Positions 11,173 to 22,036 are shown, counted from the stretch's first letter. The stretch is 64,000 nt of DNA from Ctenosaura bakeri (GCA_948474755.1 CAOLHI010001672.1:411215-475214), one strand, 5' to 3'. The notes: generated by a model from the letters alone, not told the origin. A program made the numbers and translations.

Positions 11173-11880
11173 TACATCAGAGCAAAGAACTTGTGATCCT
11201 TTAATTGTCCCTGGATTCCAGTTTCAATATTATTTGAATCACAAGTACACTTTCTTCTAAGAAAGATCCTTCCTCTAAAGCCTTACTCTGCCCATTTATT
11301 GTAGTGTGTGGGTGATTCCGGTGTCCTGAAGATGATGCCAGCGTAAACTCTTGAGGTTTCTACCAAGCTGGTGGGGCTTCAAGCACTGTATAGCCCTACT
11401 GGCCAATTGGTGGCCTGAGGCCAGCAAAACTAGTTACCAGAAGGCTTGGTCATGAAGTGAAGACCAGATCACCGTGGCTATGCACACAATAGTGTTGTGA
11501 AATGCTTTCAATTTGCATTGCTAGAGGAACTAGCAATTGAAGTGGCAGACCAAAAGGAGATGCAAGGGGTGCACTCTGCTCTGGGTGCAAAACATAAGGG
11601 GATGCAAATGCAATGGCAGATCCTCACTCCCCTTTCTTGCCTCAGACTCCAGAAAAGGCAGAGAAGGGCTGGGCTGCAAGTAAGGTGAATTGAGCGACAA
11701 GCATTTGCAACCCACCGCAAGGCAAATTGGTCTCCTCCTCTTCCGCTTGGAACTTCCATGAGTAAAGCAGTGGTAGGTGCCACTTCCTTTTGAAAAGGAA
11801 ACCTTCCCTCTTCAAAGAAGCAGTCCTGCTAGTCTGTGTTGCAAAAGAAGTCAAAATGGAGGGGGAGAAAAGAAAAGGAA
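11173..11880. other. unassigned non-coding stretch
   Basis: Several overlapping short frames (60-91 codons on both strands at 11497-11854) mark a stretch with few stops. None resembles a known protein and they overlap antisense, so I do not call a gene. Confidence 0.4.
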
Positions 11881-11881
11881 A

Positions 11882-12017
11882 CTAGCAGTCCCTTTAAGAC
11901 TAACTCACGCATATTCCAGCACAAGCATTTGTGGATATCAACCCACTTCTTCAGAGCCAATGACCAATATCCACAAATATTCATACTAAAATATAAGTCA
12001 GTCTTAAAGGGGCTGTA
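11882..12017. repeat. foldback (palindromic) repeat
   Basis: The left half (ccctttaagactaactcacg ... tttgtggatat) is followed after about 25 nt by an imperfect inverted right half (atatccacaaatattcatac ... gtcttaaagggg). Related single-orientation copies occur at 59258-59345 (tctttaagactaagtgc; cttctttagatg) and, inverted, at 59510-59580. This indicates a dispersed palindromic, MITE-like family. It encodes no protein. Confidence 0.7.
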
Positions 12018-12379
12018 GGTTCCTTTCCCTCTTCTCTTTCCTTTTCCTTTTCACTCATCCTCAAATAGAAGTTATAATTTTCCTTATTTCAGGACCTTTT
12101 ATTCCTTACAGATTGATGAGTACTGTGGAGATTTCATGAACTGGGGTGCATTTCCATGTTTCATGTTGCAAGGCTCCTATATGAATGGATTGGCCAGATT
12201 AAGTTCCCGTTTTAAGCATTCTGCCTTCCACCTGTTAGGACCATTAGCTAGCCCAAATTCAGAGATTTCATTAGAAAGAAAAGCAAGGTCAATAATCCAA
12301 GACTGTGCCCCACCTAGAGACAGAAGGAGAAATTAAATGTTTATATGCTGGAGTCCAGAGGGAACTGGGCTCTTCCACA

Positions 12380-13130
12380 AGATCTGAATAATCAAAGCAA
12401 AATTTAAACTGAGAATGGACATGCTGTATGAACAAGATGAAGAAGACCTAAAAAAGATGATGGAAGCAATACACTGAAGAAATGTATAAAAGAGATGAAA
12501 GGATGACAGTTTCCATCAAAGGAGAACCATTTGAAGATGAACTCACAATTTTAGAAAGTGAAGTAGAAGTTGTGATCAGGGCACTTGAGTGAAATAAACC
12601 ACCAAGAACAGATGGCACAGCAGTAGAGCTGTTTCAAGCTACAGAGTCAGCAGCTCACAGGCTGGAAATGCTCAGTATACATTCTGGTCCCCAAGAAATG
12701 GGACGCCAGAGATTGCAGTAACCACCAGGCCATTGTGTTAATTTCCAATCCAATCAAAGTGATACTTTACCAAAAAAAAAAGAAAAAAGACATCAACCGT
12801 ATATGGAGTAAGAAAAGCCAGATATCCAAGCTGGGTTCAGAAAAAGGAAAGGCACTGGGAATCATATGGCAAACATAACACTGGATAATGGAATGCATCA
12901 AAGAATTTCTAAGGAAAATCAGCCTGTGCTTTATAGATTATAGCAAAGCCTTTGATTTTATAGCTCATGAAAAACTATGGATTGCTGTTAAAGAAATGAG
13001 TGCACTATGACATTTTTTATTGTTCTGACAAGAGGCCACTGTCAAGCCAAAATACAGAGAAACAGAACAGTTTGCCATTGGCAAGAGGAACAAGTTAGGC
13101 TGCATGTTATCGCCTAACTAGTGTATATAG
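12380..13130 (+). pseudogene. Bov-B/RTE-like LINE reverse transcriptase relic, N-terminal part
   Basis: Read in shifting frames, this stretch keeps RTE-clade landmarks in order: a block near 12480 (KRDERMTVSIKGEP), NKPPRTDGTAVELFQA (the KAPG-like block), KKSQISKLGSEKGKA (matching QAGFRKGRGT), ISLCFIDYSKAFDFIAHEKL (the FIDYSKAFD motif) and QFAIGKRNKLGCMLS (matching IGKGVRQGC). Stops and frameshifts are frequent. The same LINE clade supplies the 3' tail used by Sauria SINEs. The catalytic-aspartate motif lies separately at 13.66 kb. Confidence 0.82.
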
Positions 13131-13610
13131 CCAGCATTGCCCAGGATTTTATTTTTTCATAGGTAATATTTGTTAGAAATACCTTAAGAATTACCTTACT
13201 TTAGGAATTAGATGTGGCTGAAATACACAGACTTGAGCTCCTATGTCTCTAATTCCTCAAACTCCCTTGTCCAGTACCTGTAACTTTTCCCCATATTCCC
13301 CAATCCAGTCTGTATTCAGAGGAGTTAACATACAGAGCTTGCTTTCCTGAAGGAATACACTAGCCTTCTCCTTACTGCTAGGCCTCATCTCCATAGCAAC
13401 TGGCCTGAGGCCCAAGAGCTCTCTGACTGTGAATTCTAAAGGCCCCTCCCTAAACTGGCAACCCCAGGAATCTTCACAGGCAGCCAATCATATGAGGTCT
13501 ACTCACCTGACACAACCAGTACGAGCTCTTTGCCTGCCTGACACAAACAAACTCACAAACTTTGACTTTTGTGTATTAAGTATATACACTAAATATACCA
13601 TACAGAAATC
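13131..13610. other. foreign segment splitting the RTE relic
   Basis: This segment interrupts the RT between the GCxLS block and the YADD block. It includes a partial copy of the palindromic MITE-like family near 13395-13475 (aaggcccctccctaaactgg). The remainder is unassigned. Confidence 0.5.
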
Positions 13611-13649
13611 TGGATTAGACTTAGAGGAAGGAGATGTGAAAATTGGAGG

Positions 13650-13740
13650 AAGAAACATCAAGATATGCAGATGACACCATACTACTAACAAAAAAATAGC
13701 AAAGACTTGGAGTGACTAATGAAGAAAGGAAAGGAGCAGG
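13650..13740 (+). pseudogene. Bov-B/RTE-like RT catalytic block
   Basis: The phrase RYADDTILLTKK is followed by a stop and then QRLGVTNEERKG. The YADD motif is the RT palm active site and the flanking residues fit the RTE clade. In an intact element it would follow the 12.4-13.1 kb block after a short interval; here about 500 bp of other DNA separates the two. Confidence 0.75.
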
Positions 13741-14200
13741 GTTACAGTTTGTTTGTTTATTTATTTATTTTTACTGGCATGATTGTGTATGTAGTGTTCA
13801 ATAAAAGATTTTTTCACTGTTTGCAGTTCTTTTCTGGCCATTATTATTATTTTATTTAATGATTATTACTGAAAATAATTTTGTTCCTAGTGTGGAGGAG
13901 AGTGTTAAAAATGACCCACAACAGGTGCAGCATTGAGCAACTATATACGAGGTATACCACTGGGCAACTGTTTCCTTTTTCCTGATTTCCAGATTCTTAT
14001 TTGTGCAAAACTTTAGAACGCAGTTAAATCACTCAACTGAACAAGGGCATGAAATTCATATACCTGTGATGTCCAAATCCTGCCATTAAACTAGTGTTCT
14101 ATATTGATATAATCAGAAAACTCCTCTTTGAGATTTGTTTTAAATATATTTTTTCCAGACTATATAGTCATTTCTGGAAAATGCTCATAAATAAATGAGT
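13741..14200. other. unassigned AT-rich stretch
   Basis: A (TTTG/TTTA)n low-complexity patch lies near 13750-13772. Otherwise nothing is recognised. Confidence 0.4.
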
Positions 14201-14204
14201 GCTT

Positions 14205-14280
14205 TCTGCATGACAAAGGAGTTGCACTAGATGGCTTTTGTGGTCCATTCCAGCTTTAAGATTCTTTGATTCTATGATAC
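14205..14280 (+). mobile_element. CR1-type LINE 3' end fragment
   Basis: The sequence gcactagatggcttttgtgg, then tccattccagctttaagatt and ctttgattctatga, is the classic CR1 3' terminus, which ends in an ATTCTATGA-type motif. Only the last 75 bp or so are present, as usual for 5'-truncated CR1 insertions. Confidence 0.8.
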
Positions 14281-14599
14281 CAAGATGACAATGACACATA
14301 AGTCTCTGTCTGCTAAAAAGTGACCCCTTTTCAAAAATAACTTTATGGACTGGAGAGAATAACTTTTGTCCTAATTTTCCACAGTTGTAAGTGAGAGTGT
14401 GCATTCACTGGCAACAGCAACTCTGTAGTGTAATGCTCTATTTTGAGTGTAGGGAAAGTTAGAAATTTTCCGAGACATCAAAATATCTCTAGCCTCACCT
14501 TTTCTGATCTGAGGCTCCCCAGAATTATAGTGTCTATCATTCCCATCTAGCATGACAATTGGACATATTTGTTTGTTCTGTGCTTTAGTTTTTTTCACT

Positions 14600-15148
14600 T
14601 TCCCCCTGCACTGCTGTTCATTTGGGTTCCTTTTGGGTGGTTTTGCCCTCCTTCAATTTCATGTACATGCTGCTTTTGAGCCTCAACTTATCTGAAAATT
14701 CTTTGTACATCCACCCTAGTTTCTTCAGACACCACTCACTTTTCTGCCTGCTTTGAATTGTTTGCAACTGTGCCTTTAATATCTCACATTTGAACATTTC
14801 TGACCATGGGACTTCACCCAGTATTTCCCTAAGCTTACTTAAATCAGCATTCTTGAAGCCCAGAGTGCATTACTGATTATGTTTGTCTTCTCCTTGCCTC
14901 TGTACTACAAATCCCAAGAGGACATGGACACTCCCACCTAAGGATACTACTATTCCCACCCCACTGATCAAGAACTGTTTGTTAGGATCAAATCTAAAAG
15001 AGCTGATCCCTTTGTTGCCTTCCCTGTCTTCTGGAAAATGAATTTGTTGGCAAAATTGGTAAAGAATTTGTTAGCTCCTTACATTCTTGACTAAATTTAT
15101 CTTCCAACAAATATCAGGGTGCTTATAGTGTCCAGTTACTACTGTATC
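14600..15148 (-). mobile_element. CR1 LINE relic, proximal part (split by L1)
   Basis: This matches, in the same order, the endonuclease-to-linker region of the younger CR1 at about 30.7-31.26 kb: tctgaccatgggacttcacc, ccagtatttccctaagctta, ggacatggacactcccacct and tgtccagttactactgtatc. The match breaks at 15149, where poly(T) starts, and resumes at about 17395. The L1 therefore inserted into this CR1. Confidence 0.85.
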
Positions 15149-17395
15149 TCTCCTTTTTTTAAAAACTCTATTTTTATAAAACCTTCTATAACACTTTGCT
15201 TATCCTTGTACATTTGATTGCTTAACATATTTATATATAACAATAATAATAATAAAATCACATTAACTCCTTTATATATTATTGTTCTTATTGGTTTGTT
15301 TGTATATATACTTCGTAACTTCCTCCGCCTTACTCCCAAAATCTTTTCAACAATCTTTTAGCATTTCGAAATTCCCCATTCACAACTGTACTAGTAATCA
15401 GTACTTCTCTATCTTTTTCAATTTTTTTTTCTAACAACACAGTTGGTTTTACTTTATACTATGTTCAAAACATTTTTTCAGTAGTTCTATCACTTTGTCT
15501 TTACACTACATACATTAAAGCCAATATCCTTTTTTCCTCATGCATTCTGTCACGCATTCCCAATCCCTTTCAGTTATTTCTATTTGCTTCCCTTTTAAAT
15601 GACATGAAAATATGTCACATTGTTTTAACTCAGCCACTTTCTGCGTCCATTTCTCTATGTCTGGAACCATTGGCAATTTCCATACTTTCGTGAACTCGAT
15701 TCTTGCAGCTGTGATCAAATTAAGTATAATTCTTTTGTTCTTCGATTGAAAAGTTTTGTCAAACATATCATATTTAACAAATATAATTCAGGCATCATGG
15801 GAAATATGATATTAAATATTTCTTGAATTGTCTCATGTATTTTAATCCAATTTTTTTTGTCCTTTCACAAGTCCACCAAATGTGGTAGAATGTGCCCAAT
15901 TTCTCTTTACATTTCCAACATTTGCTATTGCTGACTTTGTACATTTTATCAATTCTTTCTGGTGTTAAATAACACCTATACATCATTTTGATATAATTTT
16001 CCATTAGATCTTGGGCACTAGTAAATTCCATCGTGTTTTTCCAGATGTTTTCCCAATTCTCTAATGTTATTTCATGCTGAATGTTTCTTGCCCATTTTAT
16101 CATTACCTCTTTAACTTTCTCATCCTCGAATTTATGGGCACGAAAGTATTTATAAAATAAATATTTATTTATAAAATAAGGAAATGTTTTCTTTTGTTTT
16201 CAAAAATATAATAGCTTCCAATTCATTATACGATTTTTGTGTTGAAAAGCCTTCCAATTTTAAGTCCATTAAGAATCTTTCCTTCAGCTGTAAGTATGGA
16301 AACCAATTTAGTTTGATACCTTCTTTCTCTAGTTCTTCTTCTAATTATTTCAGGTCTGTCCCGTATAATAAGATCTTTGTATCTTAGCCATTCATGGTTT
16401 CTGTCTGCCCATTCTCCATAAAAAGCCTCTTGCAGAGATAGCCACATTGGTATTCTTGTGTAAGTTTGTTTCTCTACATTCTTCCAAATTTTTAATAGGG
16501 ATTTTCTAATATAATGGTTATTAAAGTCTTTATTGATCTTTTCTTTGCCGTACCAGAGATATGCATGAAAACCAAATCTCATATTAGCTGCTTCAAGTGT
16601 TAAGAGTCCTTACATCTTTTAAAGTAACCCAGTTGCTTATCCGCACCATAACATTTGCATAGTAGTATTGCTTCAAATCTGGTACGCCACATCCTCCTTT
16701 CTTTGGCAGCTCTGTCATTAATTTCCACCTAATCCTTGGCTTCTTGCCCAACCAAATGAATTTTGATATTTCCTGTTCCCAGGATTTGAATGGTTTATCA
16801 TTTGTTATGATGGGCAGAGTTTGAAATAGGAAATTAAATTTGGGTAAGACATTCATCGTTATGGCTGCAATTCTTCCAAAAAGAGACAGCTTTAAATTTG
16901 TCCACCTTTTTAAATCCATTGTAATTTCTTTCCAAATTTTTTTGTAGTTATTATCAAATAGGTCCTTGTTTGATTCTGTAAACCAAATCCCTAAATATTT
17001 TATTTTTCTTCTCCAATTTGAATCCAGATAGTTCAGCAATCTCTTCTTTCTCTTTTTGCCTCACATTCTTGAACATAATATAAGATTTATTTCTATTTAT
17101 TTTTAGTCCTGCTGCTATTCCAAATTTGTCTATTTCCATTATCAATTTTTTAATCCCTGTCTTTGGTTCTTCAATGGAGAAAATGAGATCATCGGTGAAT
17201 GCCCTCAGTTTGTACTCTTGGTCTTTTATTCAAATCCCCTTTATTTCAGAATTTTCTCGTATAGTCTTGTTCAGTATTTCCAGAGTTGCGATGAATAGTA
17301 AAGGGGATAGTGGGCATCCTTGGCTCGTTCCTTTAGAGATTTGTATTTCGTCTGTTGTTTCTCCATTTATTATTAACTTTACCTTTTGATCTTTT
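15149..17395 (-). mobile_element. 5'-truncated L1 LINE inserted in CR1
   Basis: Reverse-strand L1. Its poly(A) appears as poly(T) at 15151-15158, followed by an AT-rich 3' UTR and then ORF2 from about 15515 upward. The 5' end is truncated within the RT. ORF2 fragments occupy several frames, so the copy has frameshifts and is dead. Sequence on both sides belongs to one older CR1, fixing the order of insertion. Confidence 0.88.
15515..17395 (-). pseudogene. L1 ORF2 C-terminal half (RT palm to cysteine motif), frameshifted
   Basis: From the truncated start: the block GTSQGCPLSPLLFIATLEIL (RT), FTDDLIFSIEEP region (decayed from FADD), FGIAAGLKINRNKSYIM, IKYLGIWFTESNKDLFDNNY, LKLSLFGRIAAITMNVLPKF and KKGGCGVPDLKQYYYANVM. 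The C-terminal cysteine-histidine motif follows near 15880-15960 (CWKCKEKLGTFYHIWWTC). The order and motifs are those of L1 ORF2p. At least four frame changes occur between 15515 and 17395. Confidence 0.87.
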
Positions 17396-17990
17396 GAATG
17401 TTTAGTCACTTAAGAAGGCATCATTCAAATCTTAAGTCTGGTTTGAGGGCCTTTACTAGACCCCAACTATGATGTCTCTGATGTTTTACTCACTATTAAT
17501 TTTTACCAATTGCTCACAACCTGTTTTCCATGCTCTATAGCCTTGACAGGCAGTGTTACTCCTCTTCTCTCCTGTTTGGTTTATTTCTTTGGAATAGGTT
17601 ATATCATTCCATTACTACACTCCAATGATGAGACTCATCTCACCAAGTTTCAGTGATACTCACTAAATCATATCTGCCTTTCTGAGTTAAGAATTTAAGT
17701 TCATCTTATTTATTTCCCTTGCTCTGAACATTAGTGTAAAGGCATTTAAGACTGTGGATCATTCTTTCTAGGTGATTCCTTGTGGTTTCTTTTTCCCTCC
17801 CACTCTTGCGTTCTTGTACTATTGGCACAATTCTGCCTGTTTCACTGAGGTTATTGTCACTAGTACTTGGTGTCCCCCTGCCCTCTAGAATACCATCTTC
17901 CTCCATATGAAGGGAGGAGCTGGGCAAGCTCAGCTGAAGGGAGCCAATCACAGATCAGAGGATGCTGGGAGAGGGGCCTTTGAAGAGGAA
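17396..17990 (-). mobile_element. CR1 LINE relic, distal part (after L1)
   Basis: Resumes the CR1 of 14.6-15.15 kb: gaatgtttagtcacttaaga, aggcatcattcaaatcttaa and gagggcctttactagacccc parallel gaatgtgcagtcatttggtt at 31.27 kb. The later part (tgaacattagtgtaaaggca) is also a CR1-like phrase. The outer limit at about 17990 is uncertain. Confidence 0.75.
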
Positions 17991-18524
17991 ATATTACACA
18001 AATTGAGGTTTGTCTCTGTCACAAGACTGATAGGGAAAAGCTGACAGAGATAAGGGAAACATTTCAGAAAGATGGAAACAGACAGGAAAGTCAGATAGAG
18101 GAAAATATTGACTGGTTTGGGGGAGCTGTAAATGATTTAATAGTTCAAGAGCTAATTTGTTATTTTGTTGTGTCTTAATAAATTTCTACTTCTTTGTTTT
18201 TGCCACTGTTCATATTAAGATTGGTGGAGGCTCTGGTCACACTTACTACAAAGAACCCACCAAAATAACCCAGCCTCTCTTTGGTCCACAATAGGAAAGT
18301 CATCTTGAGGCTCAATTTCCAATCCAAGAAGGGATTAAGAGGGAAGGGAAAAATGAGGGACATGAACCCAGGGTTGGGACTGTGGACCAGACTGGCAAGG
18401 GATCCATCAAACTTCCTCATGGAATTCAATTTAAAGGCCTTCTGATCATATTTGGAAGATTCCTGCCAAACATTTCAATAACTGCTGTGAGATGTGACAC
18501 ATCATCCTTCTTCATAAAATGCAG
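17991..18524. other. unassigned non-coding stretch
   Basis: No gene or classified repeat is recognised. It ends at the outer breakpoint of the large inverted repeat. Confidence 0.4.
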
Positions 18525-19861
18525 TGGTTTGTGATGTCCTCATGCAATATGAAATAGGAAGAGCACTGTGGTCCAGTGGACTGGACTGGGGCTCTGGAAA
18601 CTCAAGTTCAAGTCATCAGGTATCATGTCTTCATGAAAGTCAGACCACAGTCCAAGAAGGCAAATGTTTCCGGATAGCATCGTATGTAGAGCTAGCTCTT
18701 CACTTCTTCTTCTTCTTCCTCCTGGGCCACACCCTTCAACTGGTGCAATGAAGTAACACACTGACCCTCATAGTCCCTTGCAGTATGTTGAAGTTGTATA
18801 TCTTGCAGTATCATGTGTTCTCAGGTGGGCTGGTAGGAAAGGGTATTTCTTGGTGGGCTTGATGAATCTTGTCAGCCTCTCTGCAATATCATGTCTCTTC
18901 ACCCCTGAGAGACAGCATACTTCTGAAGACATCTCATCAGCCCTGCACACTACTGCTTCTGTTCTTCTCAACAAAGAACATGAGGAGTCTCAGATGGTTT
19001 CATTCTAGGTTGTATAGGGCTCTGAATTGTGCCAGAAAATGGACTGGTAGCCAGTGAACCTGGCTCTATAAGCCATTTCTGTTCTCCCTGTAACTGGCTC
19101 CTCTCACAGCCTGGCCATTTTATACCTGCTGAAGTTTCTGAACATTTTCCAAAGGCTTCTCCAAGCAGAGTGCACAATGGCAATCACGTGGAATGTAACT
19201 AAGGCACGTAACATGGTAGATCACGTATCTCCAGGAAACGGCACATCTGGCACACAAGGTTGAACTGTGCAGATGTACTCGCAATCATTGCCAAAACATG
19301 TGTGTCCAGGCTCAGGGCTCAATCCAGGAGTATGCAAAAACAGTGTGCGTGAATTGGAGGGAGGGGCTAAAGAGTTTACTCCCACCTATCAATGGACAAA
19401 ACGTTGAAGAGGAGTCCTCTAGCATCACCTTCCAAACTTGTCCCTTCAGAAGCAACAACATCAGTGTCTACAAAGATATGTTCTGGAGAGGGGAGGGGAA
19501 AAGAACAGAAAGGGTTAATGAAAATCAGCTGGCAATATGCATGAAGCTGGATGAGTGCTGGCTGGTGTGCTCCTGTGGTTTGTTCCCTTGGGAGGCCAGT
19601 CTATCTGTTCCTCTCTTTGAGCCTGTGGTTGCTCATTGGTATGCATTTATGTATGAGATGCATTTATTGATGTACTACTGACCTCCCTACAGTGGCAGGC
19701 AGCTTCTCTGCTTCCAGATTATGCTATGCTCTTTCAGAAGAACAATCATTGCCTGAAACTGCCTTATCCCTCTCACAGGTACATTCGGTGGGAAATGTGA
19801 AAGGACCTTTTGGTGGTTGCTCCCAGGCTCTGGAACTCCCTTCTCAGAGGGATTAGACTGA
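18525..19861 (+). repeat. left arm of 1.34-kb inverted repeat
   Basis: The reverse complement of this segment occurs at 26239-27574. Reading the two side by side I count about 14 single-base differences, roughly 99% identity. Mirror-image open frames confirm this. The arm contains a reverse-strand CR1 ORF1 relic (18540-18990), about 700 bp of unrecognised DNA (19000-19690) and the start of a forward LINE 3' tail. That tail continues unbroken past the inner breakpoint to about 20130, suggesting this arm is the original. Confidence 0.93.
18540..18990 (-). pseudogene. CR1 ORF1 esterase-domain relic in left arm
   Basis: The decayed reading contains LRRTEAVVCRADEMSSEVCC, RLTRFIKPTKKYPFLPAHLR and THDTARY (from HVGTNDTAR), then GCGPGGRRRRSEELAL. 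These match the CR1 ORF1 C-terminal order. Stops interrupt it and the GTND signature is altered to RTHD. The same relic, inverted, is at 27120-27500. Confidence 0.75.
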
Positions 19862-20130
19862 CACTCTCCTTGCTGTCTTTCTGCAGGCAAGTAAAGACTT
19901 TTTTGTTTCAGCAGCCCTTGGAAGACTGATCGCTCCTGAGGAAAGGGCCTTGCAGAATGTGCCAGGAGTGTTTTGTTTTGCTGTTGCTCTTTCAAGGATG
20001 TTTGTCTATAACAGGTTTTTAATTTTTTTTCTAATAGTTTAAGTCAAATTTTAACTGCTGTTATGTTGTGAAATCTTTGGTATGTTTGTTTTAACTATCG
20101 TAAGCTGCTTTACATCCTGAACTGAGAAAA
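19690..20130 (+). mobile_element. LINE 3' tail, forward
   Basis: The phrases ctggaactcccttctcagag and ttctgcaggcaagtaaagac, then taagctgctttacatcctga with actgagaaaa, match a 3' tail seen again at 20560-20700 and 21690-22050 (ggtataaataaag). The family is LINE-like (CR1/L2-type), but I cannot fix its name. Confidence 0.6.
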
Positions 20131-20224
20131 GGTGAGAGAGAACATGAACATAATCAATGTTACAATAATAGCAACAACGCCATTCACCAGACTTGGAGCA
20201 AACACCTTCTTACCAATGGCTCTG

Positions 20225-20440
20225 AGGTGTAACTCATTTCTTAAAGAAGTCCTTCTTTCTGGAAATGCAGATCATGGTCCAAGAAGCCAAGTCTTTCCTG
20301 CCAGAGCCAGTGGTTGACTTCTAATTTTCTTCTTCCTCTTCCTGGGCCACATCCTTCAAGCAAAACGAACAATGAAAGAACAATTTGTACCCCAAAGTCC
20401 TTTAACTTCCTCCACAGACCTTGCATAACTTTTTTTCTGT
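20225..20440 (-). pseudogene. short CR1 ORF1 fragment
   Basis: On the minus strand it encodes a decayed ORF1 C-terminus (LEGCGPGRGRRKLEVNHWLW, then QERLGFLDHDLHFQ), closely parallel to 26140-26238 on the plus strand. It is one of several ORF1 pieces in this cluster. Confidence 0.75.
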
Positions 20441-20455
20441 TTCCCTTATAAGGTT

Positions 20456-20461
20456 TTATAT

Positions 20462-20504
<43 letters not shown>

Positions 20505-20554
20505 CATATACATACACACATACACAAATACATACACACACACACACACACACA
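20456..20554. repeat. compound (CATA)n/(TA)n/(CA)n microsatellite
   Basis: Uninterrupted tandem short repeats: catacatacata, then tatatata, then cacacaca. Repeat slippage accounts for the open frame of tyrosine, valine and cysteine codons read across it. Confidence 0.97.
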
Positions 20555-20705
20555 TAAATAAATAATAGGTTTTAATGTTTTTAAAGTTTAATCCAAATTT
20601 TAATGTTTTTATATTTTGACTTTGTACCTATGTGTGTTTTAACTGTTTTACATCTTGAACTGGGAAAAAGTAGGATATAAATAAATGTAATAAATATTAC
20701 AGTCA
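20555..20705 (+). mobile_element. LINE 3' tail fragment, forward
   Basis: The phrases gttttacatcttgaactggg and aggatataaataaatgtaat match the tail at 19690-20130 and the one ending at 22036. Only the terminal part is present. Confidence 0.55.
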
Positions 20706-20739
20706 TCCTCTTCCACATCATCTTCATCATCAGATTCTT

Positions 20740-21780
20740 ACCAATTGCTTTGAGGTGTAACCTCCTTGTACAGGAAGCCCTTTTTCCTGAAAGTGCACAC
20801 TATGGCCCAAGAAGCCAAATCTTTCCTTCAACACCATTTGTAGAGCCAGTTCTCTTCTGATTTTCTTCTCCCTCTTTCTGGGTCACATCCTTCAACCAGA
20901 ATGAGCAATAAAAGAACAACTTGCACCCCAAGGATCTATATTTTCTTCCTCTGAGCCTCATGGCCCTTTGCAATAAATTGAAGGCTAATACTTTGCAGTG
21001 TCATGTGTTCCAACAGGGATTAGAAAGAAGGGATACATGTCAATGAGTCTTCTCAGCCTCTCTATTAGGACCTTCCAGTTATGGTTATAGTACTATTATT
21101 TCACTTTCAACATCCTATGGAATCCTGGGGTTTGCAGTTTAGGGAGAGGCCTTTAGAATTTTCCACTAGAAGAAATTGTGCAACGTACAAATGTATGTAA
21201 TGAAAATAAGCAGATTCAACTGGGAAATGTAAGCTTGGAAGTGGGAAGGGGGGATTTTATTTTCGAAATTAAATTTTCAATTAAAAAAAAAAATTCTCAG
21301 CTAGAGAGCTCTTTGGCCTCATCAAACTACAAACCCCAGAATTCCACAGGATGTTGACAGTGGAATAACAGCACTTTTTAACAGTGTAATGAGGGAAGTC
21401 CCTTATATGATGAAAATTCATCCCTAGGAGGCAACACACTGCTTGAAACATCTTATCAGGCCCGTACACACTGCTTCTGTTCCTCTCAACCAGGAATTCC
21501 TTAGTAGGACCACATGTGTGTTCTTGTTTGAGGAACTGAGAGGAACCCTTCCCTCCACAGAACCCTCCAAGGTCACCTCCATGCCTTCAGAAGAGTGAGG
21601 CTGTTGTACCTGTTCTTGTGCCTCATAACTGGTGATTAAGGGGAGAGCTTGGAATCGATTGCATAGCTCCAAGCTTGGAACATGATTCTTGATAGTGGCT
21701 GCCCTGAGGCTCTGGAACACCCTTCCCAGAGAAGTAAGACTGGCGCATTCCCTGCCATCCTCCCACAATCAGGTAAAGAT
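20740..21780 (-). mobile_element. CR1 ORF1 relic interrupted by a MITE-like element
   Basis: The minus-strand reading, 21768 to 21405, contains VTLEGSVEGRVPLSSSNKNT, RNSWLRGTEAVCTGLIRCFK and QCVAS. It stops at a palindromic MITE-like copy (21070-21396) and resumes from 21060 to 20760 with LIPVGTHDTAKY, a decayed GTND motif. The MITE therefore inserted into this CR1 fragment. Confidence 0.78.
21070..21396. mobile_element. palindromic MITE-like element, two half-sites in CR1
   Basis: The left half (21070-21172: ctattatttcactttcaaca, ggaatcctggggtttgcag) and the right half (21300-21396: aaaccccagaattccacagg, ggaataacagcac) are inverted copies of the family described at 54219-54401. About 125 bp of AT-rich DNA lies between them. 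No protein is encoded. Confidence 0.8.
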
Positions 21781-22035
21781 GTTTTTAGTCAGACAGGCAT
21801 TCAGTGTGTGATGATTCTATGTGGCCTGTCCGATAGAATGTGCTGGACACTGTGTTGCTGGTGAGTGTGTGAGTTTATAAGTACGTATTTTAACATTGTT
21901 TAAATCCTTTTTTTATTGTTTAATTGTGTTTCAAATTTGTTTTCTATGTGTTTTAACTATGTGTTTATTTGTTTTTTGCTGGAAGCGCTTTGAGTCCCAA
22001 CCTGGGGGAAAATGTGGGGTATAAATAAAGATGAT

Positions 22036-22036
<1 letters not shown>
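21690..22036 (+). mobile_element. LINE 3' tail, forward, ending in microsatellite
   Basis: The phrases ctggaacacccttcccagag, ccacaatcaggtaaagatg, gcgctttgagtcccaacctg and ggtataaataaag form a LINE-type 3' end. A GATA microsatellite follows directly, as expected when tail slippage seeds a tandem repeat. Part of it overlaps the antisense CR1 ORF1 boundary, so the limits are approximate. Confidence 0.65.

Noticed and set aside
19298..19681. 127-codon ORF present in both inverted arms as a possible duplicated gene
   Set aside because: The frame is kept in both arms only because the arms are about 99% identical. There is no recognisable domain, start context or splice signal, and the neighbouring DNA is transposon debris.
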